DNA of 16,009 nt from positions 1 to 16,009 of the forward strand of contig JAQSWE010000042.1 of the NCBI GenBank assembly GCA_029266795.1, given 5' to 3'. The translations under genes were made by a program, and so were the position numbers. Origin of the DNA: Alphaproteobacteria bacterium (GTDB taxonomy: Bacteria > Pseudomonadota > Alphaproteobacteria > Micavibrionales > UBA2020). Shown in pieces: positions 8,072-14,973 of the stretch. How positions within the stretch are numbered: position 1 is the first letter of the stretch; every line of letters begins with the position of its first letter. The notes beneath the pieces were generated by a model. It searched no databases, had not been told where the DNA came from, and was given only the letters and a program-made list of their open reading frames with translations.

Positions 8072-9232
8072 GTGCCCTTGCTCCTGCAAAAACTCAACCT
8101 GACCCATTTCCGCGGCTATGAAACGCTGCGCCTTGATCTTGGCGGCGCGCGCATGGCGGTTTTCACCGGCGCGAACGGCGCTGGCAAGACGAATATCCTC
8201 GAAGCCGTCAGCCTGCTGATCCCGGGCAAGGGCTTGCGGGGTGCGGACCTGTTGGAGATGAAAAACCGCGGCGCGGGGGCTGAAGACCTCTGGGCGGTAT
8301 CCGCCGAAGTCGAAACGGCATCCGGCCTCAATGTGCGGCTCGGCACCGGTCTTGACCGCGATTTCAAGCGGCGCGTGGTGCGCATTCAGGGCAAGGAAGC
8401 AAAAGCGCAGAATGAATTGTCATCCTTCGTTTCCTGCGTCTGGCTGACGCCGCAGATGGACAGGTTGTTTCTGGAAGGCGCATCGTCGCGCCGCAAGTTT
8501 TTCGATCGTCTTGTTTATGCGTTCGAACCAGGCCATATCACGCGCCTTAATCACTACGACACGAATTTGCGCGAACGCCTGAAACTGCTGACCGAACATC
8601 GCCACAGCGATCCGCGCTGGCTCGATGCCCTGGAAACACAATTGGCGGCGGATGCCGTCTGCATCGCATCATCGCGGCTCAACCTCCTCTCCCGCCTTGC
8701 GCATTATGTGTCGCAGCTAGGCCAAGGGCGCACGTTGTTCCCGCTGCCCTATATTTCCCTCTCCGGCTGGACGGAAAGTGAAATCCAGCGCCAGCCCGCG
8801 CTCGCGGTGGAAGAGGCGTTGAAAGAACGCTTCAAACAATCGCGCGGTCTCGACGCGCATAGCGGGAAATCGCATGAAGGCATCCATCGCAGCGATTTCC
8901 TTGTGCGCTATGCGGCGAAGGATATGCCCGCCGACCAGTGCTCGACAGGCGAGCAAAAGGGACTGCTGCTGTCCATCGTCCTCGCCCATGCCCTGATGAT
9001 GCGCGGTGAAAAAGGCTTCGTGCCGGTGCTGCTGCTGGATGAAGTCGCCGCACATCTCGATGACGCGCGCCGCGATGAGATATTTAATATTTTGTCCTCT
9101 CTCGACGGGCAGGTCTTTTTGACGGGCACGGATCCTGGCATTTTCAGCCAGCTGAAAAACACCGCGCGCTTCTATCATGTCGAAGGCGCAACCGTAACGG
9201 CGAAGCCGATGCTGGAGTCCGTTGCGAAATGA
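8072..9232 (+). CDS. recF: DNA replication and repair protein RecF
   Basis: SMC-like ATPase that loads RecA at single-strand gaps with RecO and RecR. From GTG 8072 it has 386 residues. It begins with LQKLNLTHFRGYETLRLDL, the usual RecF opening. Walker A GANGAGKT lies at 33-40. The ABC signature is seen as STGEQKG and Walker B as VLLLDEVAAHLD in the last third, followed by the FLTGTD block. The ATG at 8015 would add 19 residues unlike the family and starts nine bases after the dnaN terminator; GTG 8072 (or TTG 8078) fits the family better, but the start is not settled. Its stop overlaps the next gene start as ATGA. Confidence 0.94.
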   Translation: MPLLLQKLNLTHFRGYETLRLDLGGARMAVFTGANGAGKTNILEAVSLLIPGKGLRGADLLEMKNRGAGAEDLWAVSAEVETASGLNVRLGTGLDRDFKRRVVRIQGKEAKAQNELSSFVSCVWLTPQMDRLFLEGASSRRKFFDRLVYAFEPGHITRLNHYDTNLRERLKLLTEHRHSDPRWLDALETQLAADAVCIASSRLNLLSRLAHYVSQLGQGRTLFPLPYISLSGWTESEIQRQPALAVEEALKERFKQSRGLDAHSGKSHEGIHRSDFLVRYAAKDMPADQCSTGEQKGLLLSIVLAHALMMRGEKGFVPVLLLDEVAAHLDDARRDEIFNILSSLDGQVFLTGTDPGIFSQLKNTARFYHVEGATVTAKPMLESVAK

Positions 9233-10146
9233 TCCATACCGGCGCGGGCTTCCACGAATTCATGAGCGGCTGGGGATGGGTTTTCGCGTCGCTTATCGCG
9301 GCCGTTTTCTCGGCGGGTTTCTATCTCGTCAACCAGTACATGAAACAGCCGGGCCACCTGCTGGTGTTCTGGATGCGCGTCGTCATTGTCGCCGCGATGA
9401 CGCCGATGATGCTCTATGTCGAATTGCCCACCGATCCGCGTTTTTATGTGGCGGTGCTGATAACGGTATTGGTTGGCACATTTTCCGACATCCGTATTTT
9501 CAACGCGAGCGCGATGTATGGGGGCGGTGTCGTCAGCCGCGTGCAGCCGGTCACGGTCTGGTGCGCCTTTCTGCTGTGGTTTTTCTTTGATCCCGGCCTG
9601 CTGATGAAATATGCCGAACGCCCGTGGAATACCGTTGCCATTCTCGCCGCGCTGATTGGCTGCGTCTACTTCGCCATGCGTCTCAATAAATGCGAAGTCA
9701 CGAAGTCCGCGCTCATCTACACCGCGCCCGCGCTTGCGGGCTATACGCTCACGACGGTGCTGAACAAATACGCCATGGATCACGGCCCGCTCGAAGGCGC
9801 GGTGTATGGCTACATGTATGTGCAGTCTGTGATCGCCGTGTTCCTCATCGGCGGCTATACGCTCTATCGCGGCATCGGCCCTGCGACAACAGTCAGCTGG
9901 GTGAACACGAAAATGCTGAAAGCCGTGCTGTTGCTCTCGGCCGCATGGCTCTGCCACATGATCTTCAAGAATTACGCCATGGCCTTCACGCCCAACCCGT
10001 CCTATCAGGCCGCGATCAACCTCAGCACCCCCGTTTTTATCGCCCTTTTCTACGTGGCTGCGAAGCACAAGGAAGAGGCTGCGGTATGGCCGGGAATGGG
10101 CATTGTCGCCTGCGCCGTGCTGCTGGCGCTGGCCTCTACGCGCTAA
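9229..10146 (+). CDS. DMT/EamA-type membrane transporter
   Basis: A 305-residue polytopic membrane protein with about ten hydrophobic segments arranged as two halves, typical of the drug/metabolite transporter superfamily. The first half includes a FSAGFYLVNQYMKQ segment and the SRVQPVTVWCAFLLW helix. The second half opens at APALAGYTLTTVLNKYAM and ends with STPVFIALFYVAAKHKEE and a final hydrophobic helix. The substrate cannot be read from the sequence. The ATG at 9229 overlaps the recF stop (ATGA), so it is probably co-translated with recF, an odd pairing for a transporter. It is followed by a hairpin with a T run at 10201-10221. Confidence 0.85.
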   Translation: MIHTGAGFHEFMSGWGWVFASLIAAVFSAGFYLVNQYMKQPGHLLVFWMRVVIVAAMTPMMLYVELPTDPRFYVAVLITVLVGTFSDIRIFNASAMYGGGVVSRVQPVTVWCAFLLWFFFDPGLLMKYAERPWNTVAILAALIGCVYFAMRLNKCEVTKSALIYTAPALAGYTLTTVLNKYAMDHGPLEGAVYGYMYVQSVIAVFLIGGYTLYRGIGPATTVSWVNTKMLKAVLLLSAAWLCHMIFKNYAMAFTPNPSYQAAINLSTPVFIALFYVAAKHKEEAAVWPGMGIVACAVLLALASTR

Positions 10147-10200
10147 AAAACGGCCTTTACGGACACCCGTTCAGACACTGGATTCTGTAAATTCACAAGT

Positions 10201-10221
10201 GCCTGAAAACAGGCGGTTTTT
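10201..10221 (+). terminator. Probable terminator after the DMT transporter
   Basis: GCCTG / AAAA loop / CAGGC stem followed after GG by five T. Another run of seven T lies at 10229-10235. It would end the recF-transporter transcript before gyrB. Confidence 0.55.
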
Positions 10222-10317
10222 CGGGGTGTTTTTTTAGGCCTAAAATACTGATTTCAGAGAATTTTTTGCGCCTCTTTTTACTCCAAATTTCTGTCCTATT
10301 TTGCTATATTACTGGTG

Positions 10318-10323
10318 TATAAT
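10318..10323 (+). promoter_or_regulatory. Candidate -10 element of gyrB
   Basis: A perfect TATAAT 28 bases before the gyrB ATG at 10351, in an AT-rich stretch. No clear -35 is present at 16-18 bases. A second -10-like TATATT lies at 10305-10310. Confidence 0.45.
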
Positions 10324-10337
10324 TCCAAAGACATGAC

Positions 10338-10343
10338 AAGGGA
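10338..10343 (+). promoter_or_regulatory. Shine-Dalgarno AAGGGA of gyrB
   Basis: AAGGGA lies 7 bases before ATG 10351 and decides for that start over the in-frame GTG 10315, which overlaps the -10 element, and ATG 10333. Confidence 0.65.
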
Positions 10344-10350
10344 AAATGAC

Positions 10351-12093
10351 ATGACCGAACCGGCGAAAAAGTCCGACAAGCAGATCGCTGTCGACGACTA
10401 CGGCGCGGATTCAATCAAGGTCCTGAAGGGCCTCGACGCGGTGCGCAAGCGCCCCGGCATGTATATCGGCGACACCGATGACGGTACCGGCCTGCACCAC
10501 ATGGTCTACGAAGTCGTCGACAACTCGATCGACGAAGCGCTGGCCGGCCATTGCGACGGCGTGGATGTCACGATGAACGCCGACGGCTCCATCACCGTGC
10601 GCGATAACGGCCGCGGCATTCCCGTTGAAATCCACAAGGGCGAAGGCGTCTCGGCCGCCGAGGTCATCATGACCCAGCTGCACGCTGGCGGTAAATTCGA
10701 CCAGAACTCCTATAAAGTTTCCGGCGGCCTGCACGGCGTTGGTGTTTCCGTCGTCAACGCGCTGTCGAAAACGCTCGACCTGCGCATCTGGCGCGACGGC
10801 AAGGTCTGGGAAATGCGCTTCACGCATGGCGTGGCGGATGCGCCGCTGAAGCCCGTCGGCACCTGCGATCCCGAACAGACCGGCACGGAAATCACTTTCC
10901 TGCCCTCGACCGAAACTTTCACGATGATCGAGTTCAACTTCACGACGCTCGAACACCGCCTGCGCGAACTTGCGTTTCTGAACTCCGGCGTGCGCCTGAC
11001 GCTGATCGATAACCGCAAGGCTGAATCGAAGAAAAGCGAATTCATCTATGACGGCGGGTTGATTGCCTTCGCCAACTTCCTCAACCGCGCGAAGAACGTG
11101 CTGCACAAGCCCACCATCTATGTGAAGGGCGAACAGGGCGGCATCACGGTCGAAGCGGCGATTGAATGGACGGATGCCTATCACGAAGACACCGTCTGCT
11201 TTACCAACAACATCCCGCAGCGGGACGGCGGCACGCACTTGTCGGGCTTCCGCGGCGCGCTGACGCGCACGATCAACAACTATGCCGAACGCTCCGGCAT
11301 CGCGAAAAAAGAAAAAGTCGAGCTGACCGGCGAAGACATGCGCGAAGGCATGACCTGCGTTCTGTCGGTCAAGGTTCCCGATCCCAAATTCTCCAGCCAG
11401 ACAAAAGACAAGCTGGTATCGTCCGAAGTGAAGCCGGTTGTTGAGTCTGTTCTTGGCGAAAAACTCGCCGAATGGTTCGAGGAAAACCCGCAAGACGCCA
11501 AGAAAATCGCCGCAAAGATTATCGAGGCCGCCACGGCCCGCGAAGCCGCGCGCAAGGCTCGCGACCTGACGCGCCGCAAGGGTCTGCTTGATATCTCGTC
11601 CCTGCCCGGCAAACTGGCCGACTGCTCTGAAAAAGATCCCGCCCTCTCCGAAATCTTCATCGTCGAGGGTGATTCGGCAGGTGGTTCGGCGAAACAGGCG
11701 CGCAACCGCCAGAACCAGGCGATACTCCCCTTGCGCGGTAAAATTCTGAACGTGGAACGCGCGCGGTTTGACCGCATGCTGAACTCCGCCGAAATCGGCA
11801 CGCTCATCACCGCGCTTGGCACGGGCATCGGGCGCGAGGAATTCAAGATCGATGACCTACGCTACCACAAAATCATCATCATGACCGACGCCGACGTCGA
11901 CGGGTCCCACATCAGAACCTTGCTGCTGACATTCTTCTACCGTCAGATGCATGAAATCATTACGCGCGGGCATCTCTATATCGCGCAGCCGCCGCTGTAT
12001 AAAGTCAAGCGCGGCAAGGCCGAGCGTTATATCAAGGCTTCGCGTTCTCCCGCACCGTGCGCGGCGTCGAAACCCGCATCGAAATCACCGTAG
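10351..12093 (+). CDS. gyrB: DNA gyrase subunit B, frame broken after the TOPRIM domain
   Basis: ATPase and TOPRIM subunit of gyrase, which introduces negative supercoils with GyrA. From ATG 10351 there are 580 codons. The first 562 residues are normal GyrB: the GHKL ATPase with E54 and N58, DNGRGIP at 85-91 and the GGLHGVGVSVVNA lid region; the transducer with QTKDKL; then TOPRIM with E439 (EGDSAGGS) and D513/D515/D517 (DADVDGSHIRT). These numbers follow E. coli GyrB with a constant small offset, so nothing is missing up to here. After YIK (K562, codon 12034-12036) the frame reads 18 unrelated residues and stops. The missing downstream part is found in another frame at 12036-12470. As written, this product would lack the C-terminal tail of GyrB. 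Confidence 0.9.
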   Translation: MTEPAKKSDKQIAVDDYGADSIKVLKGLDAVRKRPGMYIGDTDDGTGLHHMVYEVVDNSIDEALAGHCDGVDVTMNADGSITVRDNGRGIPVEIHKGEGVSAAEVIMTQLHAGGKFDQNSYKVSGGLHGVGVSVVNALSKTLDLRIWRDGKVWEMRFTHGVADAPLKPVGTCDPEQTGTEITFLPSTETFTMIEFNFTTLEHRLRELAFLNSGVRLTLIDNRKAESKKSEFIYDGGLIAFANFLNRAKNVLHKPTIYVKGEQGGITVEAAIEWTDAYHEDTVCFTNNIPQRDGGTHLSGFRGALTRTINNYAERSGIAKKEKVELTGEDMREGMTCVLSVKVPDPKFSSQTKDKLVSSEVKPVVESVLGEKLAEWFEENPQDAKKIAAKIIEAATAREAARKARDLTRRKGLLDISSLPGKLADCSEKDPALSEIFIVEGDSAGGSAKQARNRQNQAILPLRGKILNVERARFDRMLNSAEIGTLITALGTGIGREEFKIDDLRYHKIIIMTDADVDGSHIRTLLLTFFYRQMHEIITRGHLYIAQPPLYKVKRGKAERYIKASRSPAPCAASKPASKSP

Positions 12094-12470
12094 ACCAGCT
12101 GAACTCCCATGACGGCCAGCGTCTCGGCAAGAGCACGGAAGTTTTCACCGAATTCTTCAACGGCCTCGGCGCGCTGCAGGGCGGCGACAAGGATATCCCG
12201 ATTTACGGGCCGTATGATCTTTACACCAAGGTGATTGAAGCCTCCAAAAAAGGCCTCGGCATCCAGCGCTACAAGGGTCTTGGTGAAATGAACCCCGAAC
12301 AGCTCTGGGAAACCACGCTCGACCCCTCCATCCGCTCGCTCCTGCAGGTGAAGGTCGACAAGGAAGACATGGCGTCCGAAATCTTCTCGACCCTCATGGG
12401 CGATATTGTGGAGCCCCGCCGCGACTTCATTCAGGAACACGCGCTGGAAGTGACGAATATCGATACCTAA
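12036..12470 (+). pseudogene. gyrB: C-terminal fragment of gyrB in a shifted frame
   Basis: This 144-codon stretch continues GyrB in another frame. It reads GFAFSRTVRGVETRIEI, which fits the last part of the insert region of proteobacterial GyrB, then IYGPYDLYTKVIEA, the hallmark QRYKGLGEMNPEQLWETT, LMGDIVEPRRDFIQEHAL and the end VTNIDT. The only initiator-like codon near its left end is GTG 12057, without a Shine-Dalgarno, so separate translation is unlikely. Compared with recalled alphaproteobacterial GyrB of about 800 residues, roughly 100-120 codons between YIK and GF are gone. The frame change means the lost length is 1 more than a multiple of three. AAGG at the junction could be a shared short repeat. 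Confidence 0.88.
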
Positions 12471-12489
12471 AGCCCACAGCGAAACAAAG

Positions 12490-12525
12490 AAAAAGCCCCG
12501 ACCAGAACTGGTGCGGGGCTTTTTT
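12490..12525. terminator. Bidirectional terminator between gyrB and tdk
   Basis: AAAAAGCCCC ... GGGGCTTTTT with an inner ACCA / TGGT stem. The A run on the left is a T run on the other strand, so it can end both gyrB (+) and tdk (-), which converge here. Confidence 0.9.
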
Positions 12526-12543
12526 CTTGGCTGAGCGTCTTTA

Positions 12544-13164
12544 TCAGGCCGCAGCGGACTTCTTCTTCTCCGCCGATACCGGCAATGCCTTCGCCTCGCC
12601 GCGCATGAAATGCTTGCGGCAGAGCGAGGTGTACATTTCATTGCCGCCGATCGCGATCTGCTGGCCGGCGGTCTGCATGTCGCCCTTGGGTGTCAGGCGG
12701 GCGGTCATGGTCGCTTTCTTGCCGCACCAGCAGATCGCCTTGATTTCCTCGATATTGTCGGCGAAGCGCAGCAGCGCTTCCGATCCCGTGAACAGCTTGC
12801 CCATGAAATCGGTCTTCAGGCCATAGCACATCACGGGGATTTTCAGGTCATCCACCACGCGGGCGCATTGGAAAACCTGCTCTTCCGACAGAAACTGCGA
12901 TTCATCGACAAACAGGATATCGACCCGTTTGTCCTTGTGCATGTCGTCGACGAAAGCAAAGATATCGGTCGTCTTGTCAAAGGTATAGGCTGGGCAGTCG
13001 AGGCCCAGGCGCGACGAGATTTTCGCCGCGCCTGCGCGTGTGTCCAGTTGCGCAGTCATCGCAACCGGGTTCATGCCTCGCTCGAAGTAGTTGTATTGGG
13101 CTTGCAGAAGTTGCGTCGATTTGCCTGAATTCATGGCGGCATATTTGAAGTAAAGCGATGCCAT
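12544..13164 (-). CDS. tdk: Thymidine kinase (type II, bacterial)
   Basis: Phosphorylates thymidine to dTMP with ATP in the pyrimidine salvage pathway. The 206-residue protein resembles E. coli Tdk along its length. The P-loop is AAMNSGKST at 9-17. The Walker B/catalytic site is FVDESQF with D87 and E88 (E. coli E88 is the catalytic base). The structural zinc ligands are the ICWCGKKA pair and CRKH near the end, and the lasso region carries IGGNEMY. The tail is Lys/Ala-rich (EKKKSAAA). The start has a strong AAGGGAG site 7 bases upstream on the - strand (13172-13178). It converges on gyrB and shares its terminator. Confidence 0.96.
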   Translation of the reverse strand: MASLYFKYAAMNSGKSTQLLQAQYNYFERGMNPVAMTAQLDTRAGAAKISSRLGLDCPAYTFDKTTDIFAFVDDMHKDKRVDILFVDESQFLSEEQVFQCARVVDDLKIPVMCYGLKTDFMGKLFTGSEALLRFADNIEEIKAICWCGKKATMTARLTPKGDMQTAGQQIAIGGNEMYTSLCRKHFMRGEAKALPVSAEKKKSAAA

Positions 13165-13277
13165 CGACGGTCTCCCTTTAATAATTCGCTTCGGTGATAT
13201 TTTTTTATTCTTTGGAAGTCTGGATACTAGCCAAGATCGCTGAATCGCGCCAGAGCGAAAAGTGCCGATTTCAAAAA

Positions 13278-13311
13278 ACGAAATAAATTTGCGCGCGCCG
13301 CAAAACGCGCA
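13278..13311 (-). terminator. Possible terminator of the propeller gene
   Basis: On the - strand, TGCGCG and CGCGCA form a 6-bp stem around a 10-base loop (13290-13311), followed by an AT-rich stretch and a run of six T (A run at 13272-13277 on the + strand). The T run is about 12 bases past the stem, so termination may be weak. The rest of the gap 13165-13332 shows nothing clear beyond the tdk ribosome site. Confidence 0.35.
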
Positions 13312-13332
13312 GCAAGACTCTGATGAAGCAGA

Positions 13333-14544
13333 TTATTTATCGAGCGGTTTCTTATACGTCTTGAAAATCTGGAAACTGCTGCGGATGTCGGAGTATTCCG
13401 AGATCATCATGCCCGTGCGGCACATGTCGGTATAGGCCGCAAAACCGCCGCCGATTTTCGACGGCTGAATCGAATTGCGGGGCAGGTGGTTGACGATCAC
13501 GGGCGCGCCGGTTTTTTCATCGCGGCGTAGCTTAGCGTTGAACACGTCGTCGAAGGGGATCAGCGAGGTGCCAAGGCCGTCCGCGACGCTATTGCCGAAC
13601 ACGGCGGCGAAATAGAGCTGGTTGTCGAACAGCAGCAGGCTGCCGCCGCTGGAATTGGTGTAATTGCCCATCTTCGGCACTTCGCTGGCGCGCATCACGA
13701 CGCCGCGATAGCTCCAGTTTGCGCCATGGTCGATCGAGGCCAGCATGATGATGCGGTCCGGCAGGCTGGACGCGGTTGTGAAGGCCGACAGCGTCATGAA
13801 CAGCGTCTTCTGCTTTGTCATGTAAACAACGCTGGGGCGCGCGTAAAACACGACATCAGCAAGCTCGGGGCTCAGCTCCGACAGGCGGTGCTCGGCGAGG
13901 CTCGCGAAGGGCTCCGGCGGCCATTTCGTATTGGGGGCAAACACCCAGCGTTCGTCGCTCCAGTTACTGTCCGGGCGCGTCGCGGTTTTCGCGACGATCA
14001 GGCTGTAATAACGCGCGGTTTTCTCGTCGCCGTTCCAGAAATAGCGGTAGGCGAACAGTTTCCATTCGCGACCGGGATCGTCGGGGTCATAAACGATAGA
14101 CGGCGTTTCATAGCGCCAGATGCCGCGGTTGAGGGGCGGGTCGCCTTTGAACATGCCGGGCACGTCGGCGTCTTCCTTCGGCGCGAATCCCGCGCCGGAA
14201 ATGGTCATCCAGGAGCGGCAGGGCGCGGTTGCGCGCTCGAGACTGACTTCGGCGGCAAGCTGCGGCTTTTCGTTGATGGTGACGATGCTGGTGGTCGTAT
14301 GTGCCATGATCGCGGTCTTGCCGTCGGACGCGACGCTGGGGTCCAGCATGCCGCGTGCGTTCTGCGCAAGGCCCGGAAAGGCGATCGGCTCCACCTTGTC
14401 GGCGACGATGCCCAGCGTGAGGAAGAAGTGCAGGCTGTACGGCACCGCGAAAAGAAAGAAAGCGGTTCCCATCACGACCACGGCCTTGTAGGCCCAGGGA
14501 AGCATGGAAAAGATTTCTGGAAGCGTCTTGCCGTAAATTTTCAT
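13333..14544 (-). CDS. Membrane-anchored protein with five propeller-like repeats and an Asp-box
   Basis: Not recognised as a named family. It has 403 residues, a short cytoplasmic N-terminus, one strong membrane segment at about 20-46, and a long region presumed periplasmic. Five repeat-like units suggest a five-bladed beta-propeller: around 66-84 (DPSVASDGKTAIMAHTT), 146-170 (TPSIVYDPDDPG then WKLFAYRYFW), 234-255 (ARPSVVYMTKQKTLFM), 298-318 (GGSLLLFDNQLYFAAVF) and 364-385 (GGGFAAYTDM then TGMMISEY). SIDHGANW at 270-277 fits the sialidase Asp-box SxDxGxxW. Such folds occur in glycoside hydrolases and carbohydrate-binding proteins, so a glycan-related role is a reasonable guess, not shown. 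It starts 26 bases after the DUF3126 gene and is probably co-transcribed with it. Confidence 0.75.
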   Translation of the reverse strand: MKIYGKTLPEIFSMLPWAYKAVVVMGTAFFLFAVPYSLHFFLTLGIVADKVEPIAFPGLAQNARGMLDPSVASDGKTAIMAHTTTSIVTINEKPQLAAEVSLERATAPCRSWMTISGAGFAPKEDADVPGMFKGDPPLNRGIWRYETPSIVYDPDDPGREWKLFAYRYFWNGDEKTARYYSLIVAKTATRPDSNWSDERWVFAPNTKWPPEPFASLAEHRLSELSPELADVVFYARPSVVYMTKQKTLFMTLSAFTTASSLPDRIIMLASIDHGANWSYRGVVMRASEVPKMGNYTNSSGGSLLLFDNQLYFAAVFGNSVADGLGTSLIPFDDVFNAKLRRDEKTGAPVIVNHLPRNSIQPSKIGGGFAAYTDMCRTGMMISEYSDIRSSFQIFKTYKKPLDK

Positions 14545-14570
14545 CGTTGCCCTGCCCTGTCGATTTTCGC

Positions 14571-14786
14571 TTACGCGGCCGGCAGATCCAATTCGAGGAT
14601 CGCCATGTTGAAGTCGTAGGAGACATCGCCTTCGTCATCATCACGGTAAATGATGCCGATAAACTCCCCGGCCAGCGTGACCTCGACGGAATCTTTGGCT
14701 TCCTTGCGGGGGGCCAGCGCGAGCTGCTTGTTGCCGAATTTCTCCTGCAGGTATTTTTGCAGGCGGATGATTTCTGATTTTTCCAT
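14571..14786 (-). CDS. DUF3126 family protein
   Basis: A 71-residue acidic soluble protein that matches the DUF3126 pattern I know from alphaproteobacteria: an N-terminal helix (EIIRLQKYLQEKFGN), a central VEVTLAGEFIGIIYRDDDEGD, and the end SYDFNMAILELDL. No biochemical function is known to me. The start at 14786 has a purine-rich GAGAGA a few bases upstream on the - strand. It is the first gene of a likely two-gene operon with the propeller protein, 26 bases downstream, although that neighbour is not a usual partner I can name. Confidence 0.85.
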   Translation of the reverse strand: MEKSEIIRLQKYLQEKFGNKQLALAPRKEAKDSVEVTLAGEFIGIIYRDDDEGDVSYDFNMAILELDLPAA

Positions 14787-14834
14787 GATGTTGTCTCTCT
14801 GCTGGCGGCTTTGGGGGATACTTGTCCTGCCGAT

Positions 14835-14863
14835 ATTCTAGCTGCATCCGGGTTTGAATTAAA
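14835..14863 (-). promoter_or_regulatory. Candidate promoter of the DUF3126 operon
   Basis: On the - strand TTTAAT (14858-14863), a 17-base spacer and TAGAAT (14835-14840) precede the DUF3126 start by about 50 bases. The -10 matches 5 of 6 bases and the -35 is weak. Confidence 0.4.
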
Positions 14864-14921
14864 TAAGCGGTTGGCAGATAAAGATAGTGAGTAGATATTA
14901 TGTTAAAAATAAGGCGTTTTA

Positions 14922-14950
14922 TTGACATAAACGGTCAAAACGGATAGCCT
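14922..14950 (+). promoter_or_regulatory. Candidate promoter of the ankyrin-like gene, with a small palindrome
   Basis: TTGACA (14922-14927, full consensus), a 17-base spacer and TAGCCT (14945-14950) precede the ATG at 14974. TTGAC-N7-GTCAA (14922-14938) is an inverted repeat lying over the -35, so a repressor or activator site is possible. Confidence 0.4.
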
Positions 14951-14973
14951 TCGCCAAAAGGAAACACCGCGAT

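Noticed and set aside
10315..10350. In-frame GTG 10315 and ATG 10333 as gyrB starts
   Set aside because: GTG 10315 overlaps the TATAAT box and has no ribosome site; ATG 10351 has AAGGGA at 7 bases.
10411..11493. 360-codon - strand frame opposite gyrB
   Set aside because: Antisense shadow, rich in His/Arg/Ala as expected from the reverse of GC-biased codons; no domain.
12057..12470. Independent small gene starting at GTG 12057
   Set aside because: The sequence is the GyrB C-terminus with no own ribosome site; GyrB similarity continues upstream of the GTG in the same frame to about 12036.
13726..14619. 297-codon + strand frame opposite the propeller gene
   Set aside because: The - strand frame has a membrane anchor, Asp-box and regular repeats; the + strand frame has no such structure.
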